Below, in pieces: positions 6,924 to 15,484 of a stretch of 64,000 nucleotides of DNA. The position numbers and the translations under genes are program-made. Below the pieces are notes generated by a model, which saw only the letters and a program-made list of their open reading frames with translations, searched no databases and had not been told where the DNA came from. The stretch's first letter is position 1, and each line of letters opens with the position of its first letter. Source of the DNA: Bradyrhizobium diazoefficiens USDA 110 (GTDB lineage: Bacteria > Pseudomonadota > Alphaproteobacteria > Rhizobiales > Xanthobacteraceae); contig NC_004463.1 of assembly GCF_000011365.1 (NCBI RefSeq), positions 8,542,001-8,606,000 on the forward strand, in the 5' to 3' direction.

Positions 6924-8171
6924 CTAATTCCTTCCCTTGGTCGGGATCTTGTTGAACGGCACGTCCTTGTCGACCCGGATATCGCCCGGCAGGCCCAGCA
7001 CCCGCTCGGCGATGATGTTGCGCATGATCTCGTCGGTGCCGCCTTCGACACGGGTGCCCGGCGCACGCAGCAGCATGGCCTGGAAACGGCCGGCGAGTTC
7101 GGCATCCTCGGGGCCGCTGATGACCCCGCTCGCGCCCTGCAAGTCCAGCGCGTAGGCCGCGACGTCCTGGATCATCGAGCCCGCCACCAGCTTGCCGATC
7201 GAATTTTCCGGCCCCGGCCGCTCGCCCTTCGACAGCGCCGAGATCGCGCGCATGCTGGTGTAGCGCAGCCCGCTCGCCTTCACCGCCCAGTTCGCCAGCT
7301 TCGAGCGCACCGCGCGATCCTCGATCGCCGGACCGTTGTCCAGCATCAGGCCGGAGCAATAGTCGAACAACTCAGGGAAACCGGTCGAGACGCCCGCGCC
7401 GATCGACATGCGCTCGTTCATCAGCGTGGTCAGCGAGACGTTCCATCCGTCATTGACCTCGCCGAGGCGCTGATGGTCGGGAATCCGCACGTTGGTGAAA
7501 TAGACCTCGTTGAAATCGGAGGCGCCGCTCGCCTGCTTGATCGGCCGCACCTCGACGCCGGGGCTCTTCATGTCCAGGAAGAACATGGTAAGACCCTTGT
7601 GCTTGGGCACGGTCGGATCGGTGCGGGTAAGCAGGATGCCGTAATCGGAATAATGCGCGCCTGATGTCCAGATCTTCTGGCCGTTGATGACCCATTCATC
7701 GCCGTCCTTCTCCGCCCGCGTGCGCAGGCCCGCGACGTCGGAGCCGCCGGCGGGCTCGGAGAACAGCTGGCACCAGACCTTTTCGCCGGAGGCGAGCGGC
7801 GGCAGATAGCTGCGCTTATGCTCCTCGCGCGCGAACGCCATCATGGTCGGCCCGCACATGCCGTGGCCGATGATGAACATATGGGAGAGTTTTCCGAACG
7901 GCCCCTCTTCCTGCTGCCAGATCACGCGCTCGATCGGAGAGGCGCCGCGGCCGCCATACTCCTTCGGCCAGTGCAGGCAGGCCCAGCCGGCATCGGCCTT
8001 CTTCTTCTGCCAGGCCTTCGCGACCTCGAGAATGTTGGCGTTCTTGAGCTGGGTGCGGCCGAGCGAGGATTTGCGCAGCTCTTCCTCGTACTGCTTCGGC
8101 GCATTCGCCGATATCCAGGCACGCGCGGTGGCGCGGAATTCGGCTTCCTGTGGGGTGTCGTCGAAGTTCAT
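6924..8171 (-). CDS. Acyl-CoA dehydrogenase (tandem paralogue 2)
   Basis: A 415-residue acyl-CoA dehydrogenase with the same architecture as its downstream neighbour: FDDTPQEAEFRATARAW at the start, WCQLFSEPAGGSDVAGLRT and WVINGQKIWTSGAHYSD in the middle, and GGTDEIMRNIIAERVLGLPG with a DVPFNKIPTKGRN tail. Both proteins share this tail, so the pair arose by gene duplication. Here the residue two before the GGTDE glycines is Glu (VEGGTDE), whereas paralogue 1 has Ala; the two may differ in activity or substrate. Cytoplasmic flavoprotein that introduces a 2,3-double bond in acyl-CoA. Substrate unknown. Confidence 0.93.
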   Translation of the reverse strand: MNFDDTPQEAEFRATARAWISANAPKQYEEELRKSSLGRTQLKNANILEVAKAWQKKKADAGWACLHWPKEYGGRGASPIERVIWQQEEGPFGKLSHMFIIGHGMCGPTMMAFAREEHKRSYLPPLASGEKVWCQLFSEPAGGSDVAGLRTRAEKDGDEWVINGQKIWTSGAHYSDYGILLTRTDPTVPKHKGLTMFFLDMKSPGVEVRPIKQASGASDFNEVYFTNVRIPDHQRLGEVNDGWNVSLTTLMNERMSIGAGVSTGFPELFDYCSGLMLDNGPAIEDRAVRSKLANWAVKASGLRYTSMRAISALSKGERPGPENSIGKLVAGSMIQDVAAYALDLQGASGVISGPEDAELAGRFQAMLLRAPGTRVEGGTDEIMRNIIAERVLGLPGDIRVDKDVPFNKIPTKGRN

Positions 8172-8186
8172 GGTGCTGTTCTCTCC

Positions 8187-8284
8187 GTCATTCCGGGACG
8201 CGCGCAGCGCGAACCCGGAATCTAGATGTTATTCACTCATCTCCGGATTCCGGGTTCGCCGCGTTGCGGCGCCCCGGAATGACG
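8187..8284. repeat. GTCATTCCGGG palindromic intergenic element
   Basis: Runs from GTCATTCCGGGACGCGC to GCGCCCCGGAATGAC with internal complementary arms; same family as the element at 6804-6921. Confidence 0.8.
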
Positions 8285-8290
8285 ACAACA

Positions 8291-9418
8291 TCAAGCCGCG
8301 TTCTTCTTGCGCATGCGGTCGATCAGTTGGTCTTCCCAATAGGACAGGCTGCCGAGGGCCAGCGCCATCGCGTTCGCCCGGCGGTAGTACATGTGGCAGT
8401 CGAACTCCCAGGTGAAACCCATGCCGCCGTGCACCTGGATGTTGTTCTTGGCGCAGTGCTGGAACGCCTGCGTGGCGCTGATGCGCGCGGCGGCGGCGGC
8501 TTCCGGCAATTCGGATGCATTGGTCGAAAGCGCCCAGGCGCCGTAATAGCTGTTGGAGCGCGCCAGCGTCGCCGAGACGTACATGTCGGCGAGCATGTGC
8601 TTCACCGCCTGGAACGAGCCGATCTGGCGGCCGAAGGCGATGCGGTCGAGAGCGTAGTCGCGGCCCATCTCCAGCGCGCGGTCGGAGCCGCCAACCTGCT
8701 CGAAGGCGCACAGCACGGCGGCACGGTCGAGCACCTGGGTGAGGATGCTCCAGCCCTCGCCGGCAGCGCCCAGCGGCTCGGCCTTGCAGTCCTTGAAAGT
8801 GATCTCCGCCTGGCCACGCGTCGGATCGAGGTTGGTCAGGCCTTTCACCTCGACGCCGCCGCCCTTGAGATCGACCAGGAATAGCGAGATGTCGCTCTCA
8901 CGCCCGCTCGAACCCGTGCGAGCTGCAACGACGGCGAAGTCGGCGATCGCGCCATCGGCCACAGGCTTCTTGACGCCGTTAAGCACGCCATTCGCAGCAG
9001 CGAGCTTGATGGCCTTCGGCGACGGATTGCCCTTGCCCTCGAACAGCGCCAGCGTCCCGATCGCCTCGCCCGAGGCAATTGCCGGCAGCCATTTTTTCTT
9101 CTGCGCGTCGCTGCCGGCGATCAGCAGCGCTTCGGCGGCGAGATAGACGGTCGAGGAGAACGGCACCGGCGCGTTGGCCCGGCCCATCTCTTCCGCGATC
9201 ACGCAAAGCTCGAGATGGCCGGCGCCGGCACCGCCGAATTCCTCGGGGATTGCGACGCCGAGAAATCCCATTTCGGCGAGCCCCTTCCACAGCTCCTTGT
9301 CGTAGGGCGCCTTGCCGTCGAGCACGACGCGCACCGCCTTGGGCGGGCATTTTTCGGTGAGGAATTTGCGCGCCTGATCGCGAAGCTGCTTCTGGTCGTC
9401 GGAGAAGTCGAAGTTCAT
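8291..9418 (-). CDS. Acyl-CoA dehydrogenase, short partner-type subunit
   Basis: A 375-residue acyl-CoA dehydrogenase of a different subgroup: FDFSDDQKQLRDQARKFLTE at the start, AFEQVGGSDRALEMGRDYAL and IAFGRQIGSFQAVKHMLADM in the C-terminal domain, then NNIQVHGGMGFTWEFDCHMY. It lacks the long C-terminal FAD-contact segment and the YEGT catalytic motif. Such shorter proteins next to about 400-residue dehydrogenases are typical of heterotetrameric FadE-type enzymes, in which two different subunits share the FAD site. That it pairs with one of the two neighbours is an inference. Confidence 0.88.
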   Translation of the reverse strand: MNFDFSDDQKQLRDQARKFLTEKCPPKAVRVVLDGKAPYDKELWKGLAEMGFLGVAIPEEFGGAGAGHLELCVIAEEMGRANAPVPFSSTVYLAAEALLIAGSDAQKKKWLPAIASGEAIGTLALFEGKGNPSPKAIKLAAANGVLNGVKKPVADGAIADFAVVAARTGSSGRESDISLFLVDLKGGGVEVKGLTNLDPTRGQAEITFKDCKAEPLGAAGEGWSILTQVLDRAAVLCAFEQVGGSDRALEMGRDYALDRIAFGRQIGSFQAVKHMLADMYVSATLARSNSYYGAWALSTNASELPEAAAAARISATQAFQHCAKNNIQVHGGMGFTWEFDCHMYYRRANAMALALGSLSYWEDQLIDRMRKKNAA

Positions 9419-9456
9419 GGCGGGCTACCTTTGTTTATTCGTTGTCATTTATTGCC

Positions 9457-9554
9457 GTCATTCCGGGGCGCGCGGAGCGCGAGCCCGGAATCCATATCCA
9501 CCAGCCGGGGTTATGGATTCCGGGCCTGCGCCTCTCGGCGCATCCCGGAATGAC
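9457..9554. repeat. GTCATTCCGGG palindromic intergenic element
   Basis: Begins GTCATTCCGGGGCGCGC and ends CATCCCGGAATGAC; another copy of the spacer family. Confidence 0.8.
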
Positions 9555-9573
9555 GAATGGAGAGAGGAGTGTT

Positions 9574-11445
9574 TCATCGCAGCACGACCACATCCTGATC
9601 CGGCTTGTCCGCATAGAGCCGCTCCACCAGCGCGGCGCGGCGCTCCAGGCCGGCGCGCTGGTTGATGTAGCCCTTGTCGGTCAGCTCATTGCCGTCGATC
9701 GAAGGCGGCTCGACCATCAGCATGGCGCGCGCGATGATGCGGCTGCTGGCGCCTTCGCACTCCTTATTGTGCGTCTCCAGACCGCGCCTGAAGCAGGCGA
9801 TCACCTCGGGATGCTTCACGGCATCCTCAAAGCTGAGATCGGGATTGCCGACGAGCTGGCGGCAGGCATGCAGGTTCGGCCAGGCGAGCAGGCCGATGAA
9901 GGCGCGATCCTGCCCCGCGACCAGCGCGTCATGCACGACAGGCGTCGTGGCTGCGATGGTGTCGGTGCGGAGCGAGCCGACATGGACGAAGGTCCCAGTC
10001 GTGAGCTTGAAGTCTTCGACGACGCGCCCGGCAAAGATGATGCCCTTCACCGGATCGGCATCGTCGACAAAAATGCCGGCATCGCCGATGCAGTAGAAGC
10101 CTTCCTCGTCGAACATCTTCCTGGTCAGCTCCGGCTGGCCGAAATAGCCGGGCGTGACGTTGACACCGCGCAGACGCAGCTCGTATTTCGAGCCGCACGG
10201 CACCATCTTCAATTCGACGCCGGGGAACGGCAGGCCGATCAGGCCAACGCGCTCGGTGTCCCAATAGGTGCCGGTCGAGGTCGGCGCAGTCTCGGTCGAG
10301 CCCCAGCCGGTGTAGAACACGATCCGTTCGCCGGTGGTCTTCACCGCGAGGTCCTGCATGCGGTCGTAGAGATCATCAGGCAGCCGCGCGCCGCCATAGG
10401 CCATGATCGACAGGTTCTTGAAGAAGGAGCGGCAGAGCGCATCGTCCTTCTCCATGGCAGCGGCAAGCGCGGCGTAGCCGGCCGGCACGTTGGCGTAATA
10501 GGTCGGCGAGATCTCGCGCAGATTGCGCAGCGTCTCCTCGAACTGGCCCGGCATCGGCCGGCCGTCGTCGATATAGAGCGTCCCGCCGTCGACCAGGATG
10601 GGATGGAACGCCGCATTGCCGCCCATCGTGTGGTTCCACGGCATCCAGTCCAGCATGGTCGAGATCGGACCGCCCGGATCGCGCGGCCGCACCTGCATCA
10701 TCATCGCCGCATTGGCGCACATCATCGCTTGCGTGTTGATGACAGCTTTTGGCATGCCGGTCGAACCTGACGTGAACAGCAGCTTGCCGACGGTGTCGGG
10801 CGTGATCCTGGCAATCGACTCCTCGACGGCGCCGGTCACCGGCGTTGCCGCAAGCTCGGCAAAGCTGACGCTCTTGATACCCTCGCAGGGCCGCAAGACG
10901 TGAACGACGGTGACGCCGGTGAGGTCGATCGCCTTGAGCGCCTTCTCGAAGGTCGGGCCGTCCTGCACCATCACCACGGCCGGCTTGATCAGGTCGAACA
11001 AATATTTCAGCTTGACGTGATCGTGGCTCATCAACGAGTAGGCCGGCGACACGGGAGCCGCCGGAACGCGCGCCTGCATCGCGGCCTGTGTCATCAGCGC
11101 ATGCTCGATCGAGTTGCCGGACACGATCGTGACCGGGCGGCCATCGAGACCGAGATCGAGCAGGCCTTGCGTCAGTGCATCCACGGTGCGCTTGGCTTCG
11201 CCGTAAGAGACCTTCCGCCATTCGCGGTTCGGTCCGCCGCGCTGGGCGAGCCAGATGCGCTCGGGTGCTTGCGTCGCCCATTTCGCCAGCGAGGCCGGGA
11301 TGTGCTTCTCGTAAGGTTGCAGCGGAATGCGCGACTTCAGCACCACCGTGCCGTCGCCGCGGCGCTCGACGTCGATGTCGCGTGCCAGCCACTCGACCTT
11401 GCGAAAGGCGGGCTTCGTCATCACCGCCGCCGCGCTGCCACTCAT
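9574..11445 (-). CDS. Feruloyl-CoA-synthase-like AMP-forming acyl-CoA ligase
   Basis: The protein has 623 residues when started at the ATG at 11445 (GGGAG just upstream); the open frame upstream of that is not conserved. The adenylation motif [18 protein letters not shown], then DWMPWNHTMGGNAAF and GWGSTETAPTSTGTYWDTER, identify an ANL-superfamily ligase of the feruloyl-CoA synthase type. The A8-like hinge is GRVVEDFKLTTGTFV, and TDKGYINQRA near the end is the place of the catalytic lysine. It makes acyl-CoA and AMP from an organic acid, ATP and CoA. A clear paralogue is at 57560-59443. Its acid is unknown: a phenylpropenoid or another bulky acid is possible. Confidence 0.87.
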   Translation of the reverse strand: MSGSAAAVMTKPAFRKVEWLARDIDVERRGDGTVVLKSRIPLQPYEKHIPASLAKWATQAPERIWLAQRGGPNREWRKVSYGEAKRTVDALTQGLLDLGLDGRPVTIVSGNSIEHALMTQAAMQARVPAAPVSPAYSLMSHDHVKLKYLFDLIKPAVVMVQDGPTFEKALKAIDLTGVTVVHVLRPCEGIKSVSFAELAATPVTGAVEESIARITPDTVGKLLFTSGSTGMPKAVINTQAMMCANAAMMMQVRPRDPGGPISTMLDWMPWNHTMGGNAAFHPILVDGGTLYIDDGRPMPGQFEETLRNLREISPTYYANVPAGYAALAAAMEKDDALCRSFFKNLSIMAYGGARLPDDLYDRMQDLAVKTTGERIVFYTGWGSTETAPTSTGTYWDTERVGLIGLPFPGVELKMVPCGSKYELRLRGVNVTPGYFGQPELTRKMFDEEGFYCIGDAGIFVDDADPVKGIIFAGRVVEDFKLTTGTFVHVGSLRTDTIAATTPVVHDALVAGQDRAFIGLLAWPNLHACRQLVGNPDLSFEDAVKHPEVIACFRRGLETHNKECEGASSRIIARAMLMVEPPSIDGNELTDKGYINQRAGLERRAALVERLYADKPDQDVVVLR

Positions 11446-11488
11446 TTTGCGTCTCCCGGAATTACTGTCCTTTGCGGATCTTCGTCGT

Positions 11489-12295
11489 TCAGCGCCTGAT
11501 ATAGACAGGCTTTCGCTTCTCAAGGAAGGCCCTGATGCCTTCCGAAAATTCCTCGGAGCGGCTGCACAGGACCTGATTGCGGTCCTCCATCGCGATCGCG
11601 GCTTCCAGCGATCCGGCATCGACGCTCATGTTGAGACATTCTTTCGAGAGGCGAAGCCCCACGGGCGAGGCCGTGATCATCGCATCGATGTAAGGCTCGG
11701 CAGCGTCATCGAGCTTGTCTTCGTCGACGACCTCGGAGACGAGACCGACCGCGAGCGCCCGCTCGGCGCCGATGAAGCGTCCCGTGAGGATCAGCTCGGA
11801 GGCGACGGAGACACCGACGAGGCGCGGCAGGAAATAGCTGGTGCCGATGTCGCAGCCGCCAAGGCCGAGCTTGATGAAGGCGCAGTTCATCCGCGCCGAT
11901 TTCGTCGCGATCCGGATGTCGGAGGCGAGCGCCAGCGCAAAGCCGCCGCCCGCCGCCGCGCCCTGCACCAGCGCCAGGATCGGCTGCGGACAGCGCCGCA
12001 TCAGCATCACGATGTCGGCAATGCGGCGCTGCGAGTCCAGCGACTCGGTGACGCCGGGCGGCTCCTGCTGCCCGGCACGGCGCGCCATCGCGGCCTTGAG
12101 ATCGAGGCCCGCGCAAAAATTCTTGCCGGCGCCCTTCAGCACCACCACGCGCGTATCGCGGTTGCGCTGCAGCCCCTGGAAGTAGGCGTTGAGCGCATCG
12201 ATCAGCGCGGGATCGAGCGCGTTGAGGCTGTCAGGACGATTGAGCGTCACCCGGTCGACGCCGTCGTTGTGCTCGATCAGCAGCGGTTGGGACAT
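11489..12295 (-). CDS. Crotonase-superfamily protein (enoyl-CoA hydratase/isomerase family)
   Basis: A 268-residue crotonase-fold protein: VTLNRPDSLNALDPALIDAL, oxyanion-hole segments KGAGKNFCAGLDLKAAM and QGAAAGGGFALALASDIRIA, and LGLGGCDIGTSYFLPRLVG. Both glutamates of classical enoyl-CoA hydratases are absent: Ala120 stands where GGGxELA has Glu, and the PE motif reads FIKLGL. Asp149 in CDIGT aligns with the catalytic Asp of dienoyl-CoA isomerases. It may therefore be an isomerase or another crotonase activity rather than a hydratase. It lies between the CoA ligase and SDR genes of the TetR-controlled cluster. Confidence 0.87.
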   Translation of the reverse strand: MSQPLLIEHNDGVDRVTLNRPDSLNALDPALIDALNAYFQGLQRNRDTRVVVLKGAGKNFCAGLDLKAAMARRAGQQEPPGVTESLDSQRRIADIVMLMRRCPQPILALVQGAAAGGGFALALASDIRIATKSARMNCAFIKLGLGGCDIGTSYFLPRLVGVSVASELILTGRFIGAERALAVGLVSEVVDEDKLDDAAEPYIDAMITASPVGLRLSKECLNMSVDAGSLEAAIAMEDRNQVLCSRSEEFSEGIRAFLEKRKPVYIRR

Positions 12296-12337
12296 GCGTG
12301 ATCTCCTTCATCCGCAACGATGGTGCCGATTGCTGCG

Positions 12338-12483
12338 CCCTCTCCCCTTGTGGGAGAGGGCATGTACGTCGCTCGACGCGCATTCGCTCGGGTGAGGGGT
12401 CTGCCTCCACAGATGAGATCGCGGAGCGAACCCCTCATCCGTCGCGCTACGCGCGCCACCTTCTCCCACAAGGGGAGAAGGGA
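12338..12483. repeat. CTCTCCC palindromic intergenic element
   Basis: The left hairpin CCCTCTCCCCTTGTGGGAGA (12338-12357) and the right hairpin TTCTCCCACAAGGGGAGAA are near mirror images around CTCGGGTGAGGGG and CCCCTCATCC. Belongs to a second repeat family also seen near 24.3, 43.5, 53.1, 55.2 and 60.3 kb. Confidence 0.75.
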
Positions 12484-12491
12484 AGAGAGCT

Positions 12492-13250
12492 CTACCGCGG
12501 CGCCATGCGGATCGCGCCGTCGAGGCGGATGGTCTCGCCGTTGAGCATCGGGTTCTCGACGATGTGCACCGCGAGCATGCCGTATTCATTGGCGTCGCCG
12601 AGACGCGCGGGATGCGGCACCTGGGCGCCCAGGCTCTTGCGGGCCTCTTCGTTCAGGCCCATCAGCAGCGGCGTCAGGAACAGGCCGGGCGCGATGGTGT
12701 TGACGCGGATCTTCTGGCTGGCGAGGTCGCGCGCGGCAGGCAGCGTGAGGCCGACGACGCCGCCCTTGGAGGCCGCATAGGCGATCTGGCCGATCTGGCC
12801 TTCATAGGCGGCAACAGAAGCGGTGTTGACGATGACGCCGCGCTCTTCGCCGATCGGCTCGGCGGTGACGAGGCGCTCGGCGAACAGCCGCAGGCAGTTG
12901 AAGGTGCCGATCAGGTTGACGTTGATGATGCGCGCGAACTTTTCCAAGGGATAAACGCCGTCGCGACCGACGATGCGCTGCGAGCCGCCGATACCGGCGC
13001 AGTTCATCAGCACGCGGGCGATGCCATGGGCGGCTTCCGCCTTCGCGATCGCCGCCTTGATCTGCTCCTCGCTGGTGACGTCGGCATGCAGCGCGACGCC
13101 CTTCACCTCGGCCGCGACCTTCTCGGCGTTTTCCTTGCTCTGGTCGATCACGCCGATCTTGGCGCCCTTGGCGGCCATGGCGCGGGCGGTCGCGGCACCC
13201 AGGCCCGAACCACCGCCGGTGATGAGAACGGCTACGTCTTTCAGCTGCAT
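12492..13250 (-). CDS. SDR-family 3-hydroxyacyl-CoA dehydrogenase-like oxidoreductase
   Basis: A 252-residue short-chain dehydrogenase: cofactor motif [17 protein letters not shown] at about residues 9-25, NCAGIGGS, and the catalytic YAASKGG. Its length and the C-terminal VENPMLNGETIRLDGAIRMAPR resemble HSD17B10-type (type II) 3-hydroxyacyl-CoA dehydrogenases, which use NAD to oxidise 3-hydroxyacyl-CoA. A paralogue with the same ending sits at 59469-60230. It lies just downstream of the TetR gene on the same strand and would supply the third beta-oxidation step of this cluster. Confidence 0.9.
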   Translation of the reverse strand: MQLKDVAVLITGGGSGLGAATARAMAAKGAKIGVIDQSKENAEKVAAEVKGVALHADVTSEEQIKAAIAKAEAAHGIARVLMNCAGIGGSQRIVGRDGVYPLEKFARIINVNLIGTFNCLRLFAERLVTAEPIGEERGVIVNTASVAAYEGQIGQIAYAASKGGVVGLTLPAARDLASQKIRVNTIAPGLFLTPLLMGLNEEARKSLGAQVPHPARLGDANEYGMLAVHIVENPMLNGETIRLDGAIRMAPR

Positions 13251-13304
13251 CGCAAATACCTTTCCTTGGGCGTTTCTTCTCTAGACTTGAAGAGTTCGGC
13301 CGGA

Positions 13305-13964
13305 TCATCCGGCCGCGGCGGCGTCCCCGGCTTGCGTGAGGATGCCGCCGCAGATCAGCGTTTCCATGTGCTTGATGTATTGCCGGCAGACTTCATCGGT
13401 GACCGGGCCGACGCCGGTCGCGCGGGACATCGCGTGCCGGCCGAAGAACAGATGATCGCAGGCGCCGATCAGGCTGGTGTAGAACAGCACCGGATCGGTC
13501 TGGCGGAATTCGCCGCTGCTGACGCCTTCGGCGAGCAGGCGGCGATGAAAATCCAGCAGCGGCGCGACGAAGAATTTCGAGACTTCGTCGGCAGAGCCGG
13601 CAACGCTCTCGTGCAGGAGATAGTGGATCAGCCGATTCATGTAGGGGAACCGGTGATAGGCGCGGATGATGCCGCCGATATGCAGCTTCAGCTTCGCGGT
13701 CGGCGTGATCGGCTGCGCCAGCAGATATTCGAGATTGGACAGCTCCGTCCCCGCATCGCGCTCGAGCAGCGCCAGCAGCAGGCCGTCCTTGTTGCCGAAG
13801 TGATATTTGACCAGCGCGGCGTTGGCGCCCGACTTCTGGGCGATGTCGGAGAGCGAAATCTCGATCGAGGAACGTTCGATCATCAGCTCGCTTGCGGCCA
13901 CGAGCAATTTCTCTGCCGTGGAATTCTTTCCGCTGGGGAGCTTGGTCGGTACGCTGGTAGCCAC
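13305..13964 (-). CDS. TetR/AcrR family transcriptional regulator
   Basis: A 219-residue regulator if started at the GTG at 13964, which has AGGGAA about 5 nt upstream; the frame upstream of that is not conserved. Residues 10-60 form the TetR DNA-binding domain (TAEKLLVAASELMIERSSIE, ISLSDIAQKSGANAALVKYH, FGNKDGLLLALLERDA). The C-terminal domain resembles fatty-acid-type TetR regulators. It is the first gene of the minus-strand arm (SDR, crotonase, ligase, three dehydrogenases) and is divergent from a thiolase and a second ligase, so it probably controls both arms through the dyad at 14032-14051. The ligand would be an acyl-CoA, by inference. Confidence 0.9.
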   Translation of the reverse strand: MATSVPTKLPSGKNSTAEKLLVAASELMIERSSIEISLSDIAQKSGANAALVKYHFGNKDGLLLALLERDAGTELSNLEYLLAQPITPTAKLKLHIGGIIRAYHRFPYMNRLIHYLLHESVAGSADEVSKFFVAPLLDFHRRLLAEGVSSGEFRQTDPVLFYTSLIGACDHLFFGRHAMSRATGVGPVTDEVCRQYIKHMETLICGGILTQAGDAAAAG

Positions 13965-14031
13965 GGAGTTCCCTGTTCTCGCCGCTTGAGGCGGGGCGCA
14001 GATAAGCCCAAGCAGCGCCTCATCACAAGAG

Positions 14032-14051
14032 TTAATTGATCGATTGACTAA
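14032..14051. promoter_or_regulatory. Candidate TetR operator
   Basis: TTAATTGATCGATTGACTAA is an imperfect dyad (14 of 20 positions symmetric) centred on GATCGATT, in the spacer between the TetR gene and the thiolase gene. It is AT-rich against a GC-rich background, as expected for an operator over divergent promoters. Confidence 0.5.
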
Positions 14052-14121
14052 ATGATGTCGCACCCTTTTAATCCGCCCCGACAACCCAACCCGATCCAGA
14101 AAAATCCAGGGAGAAACCGAA

Positions 14122-15294
14122 ATGGCCGAGGCTTACATCGTCGCCGCTGCGCGTACCGCGGGCGGGCGCAAGGGGGGCCGCCTCGCCGGCTGGCATCCGG
14201 CCGATCTCGCCGCAAAAGTGCTGGACGAGCTGGTCGATCGCGCCAAGATCGACCCGGCCTTGGTCGAGGACGTGATCATGGGCTGCGTGATGCAGGTCGG
14301 CGAACAGTCCAACAATGTCGCGCGCAATGCGATCATGGCCTCGAAGCTGCCGGAGAGCGTGCCGGGCACCTCGATCGACCGCCAGTGCGGCTCCTCGCAG
14401 CAGGCGTTGCACTTCGCAGCCCAAGCCGTGATGTCCGGCACGATGGACGTCGTGATCGCGGCCGGCGTGGAATCGATGACGCGCGTGCCGATGGGCCTGT
14501 CATCGCAGCTCCCGGCCAAGAACGGCTTTGGCAATTACAAGAGCCCGGGCATCGAGGCGAGGTATCCGAACATCGTGTTCAGCCAGTTCACCGGCGCCGA
14601 GATGATGGCCGAGAAGTACGGCTTGTCGAAGAATGAGCTCGACGAATACTCCTTCAACAGCCACCAGCGCGCGATCGCGGCGACGCAAGCCGGTCACTTC
14701 AAGAAGGAGATCGTGCCGCTCGAGATCACCCGCGCCGACGGCTCCAAGGATACCCACCACATCGACGAGGGCATCCGCTTCGACGCCACGCTCGAAGGCA
14801 TCAAGGGCGTCAAACTGATCGCCGAGAACGGCAAGCTTTCCGCGGCCAGCGCCAGCCAGATCTGCGACGGCGCTTCCGGCGTCATGGTGGTGAACGAGCG
14901 CGGCCTGAAGCAGCTTGGCGTCAAGCCGCTTGCGCGCATCCATCACATGACCATGATGGGCGGCGATCCCGTGATCATGCTCGACGCTCCGCTGCACGCC
15001 ACCAAGCGCGCGCTGGAGAAGGCCGGCATGACGATCGGCGACATCGACCTGTTCGAGGTCAACGAGGCCTTCGCGTCGGTGCCGACCGCCTGGCTCAAGA
15101 CCACCGGCGCCGATCCGGAGCGCCTCAACGTCAATGGGGGGGCCATCGCGCTCGGCCATCCGCTCGGCGGCTCCGGCACCAAGCTGATGACCACGCTGAT
15201 CCACGCGCTGCACCAGCGAGGCAAGCGCTATGGCCTGCAGACCATGTGCGAAGGCGGCGGCATGGCCAATGTGACGATCGTGGAGCGGCTGTAA
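14122..15294 (+). CDS. Thiolase (acetyl-CoA C-acyltransferase)
   Basis: The protein has 390 residues. The catalytic Cys89 lies in SIDRQCGSSQQAL, the His in ALGHPLGGSGTKL and the second Cys (about 376) in TMCEGGGMANVT, so all three thiolase residues are present. GGGAG lies upstream of the ATG. It would split 3-oxoacyl-CoA with CoA into acetyl-CoA and a shortened acyl-CoA. The gene starts the right arm of the TetR cluster and is followed by an acyl-CoA ligase. It could also serve the hydroxycinnamate operon at 56-62 kb, which has no thiolase of its own. Confidence 0.93.
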   Translation: MAEAYIVAAARTAGGRKGGRLAGWHPADLAAKVLDELVDRAKIDPALVEDVIMGCVMQVGEQSNNVARNAIMASKLPESVPGTSIDRQCGSSQQALHFAAQAVMSGTMDVVIAAGVESMTRVPMGLSSQLPAKNGFGNYKSPGIEARYPNIVFSQFTGAEMMAEKYGLSKNELDEYSFNSHQRAIAATQAGHFKKEIVPLEITRADGSKDTHHIDEGIRFDATLEGIKGVKLIAENGKLSAASASQICDGASGVMVVNERGLKQLGVKPLARIHHMTMMGGDPVIMLDAPLHATKRALEKAGMTIGDIDLFEVNEAFASVPTAWLKTTGADPERLNVNGGAIALGHPLGGSGTKLMTTLIHALHQRGKRYGLQTMCEGGGMANVTIVERL

Positions 15295-15312
15295 GCTGCT
15301 TCGACACAGACG

Positions 15313-15459
15313 GTGTCGTCCCGGACAAGCGCGCCTAAAGCGCGCGCCGATCCGGGATCCATAACCACAGAAGGCTGTGGTTATGCCGCGCTGGAGCTCC
15401 ATCTCGTTTCAACAACCGAGGCCTGTGGTTATGGATCCCGGCCTTCGCCGGGATGACAC
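15313..15459. repeat. GTGTCGTCCCGG palindromic intergenic element
   Basis: Runs from GTGTCGTCCCGGAC to CCGGGATGACACC with internal pairing arms GGGATCCATAACCACAG and CTGTGGTTATGGATCCC. Fills the spacer between thiolase and ligase genes. Confidence 0.8.
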
Positions 15460-15484
15460 CTTTCTTGTTGAGAGACCTACGCTC

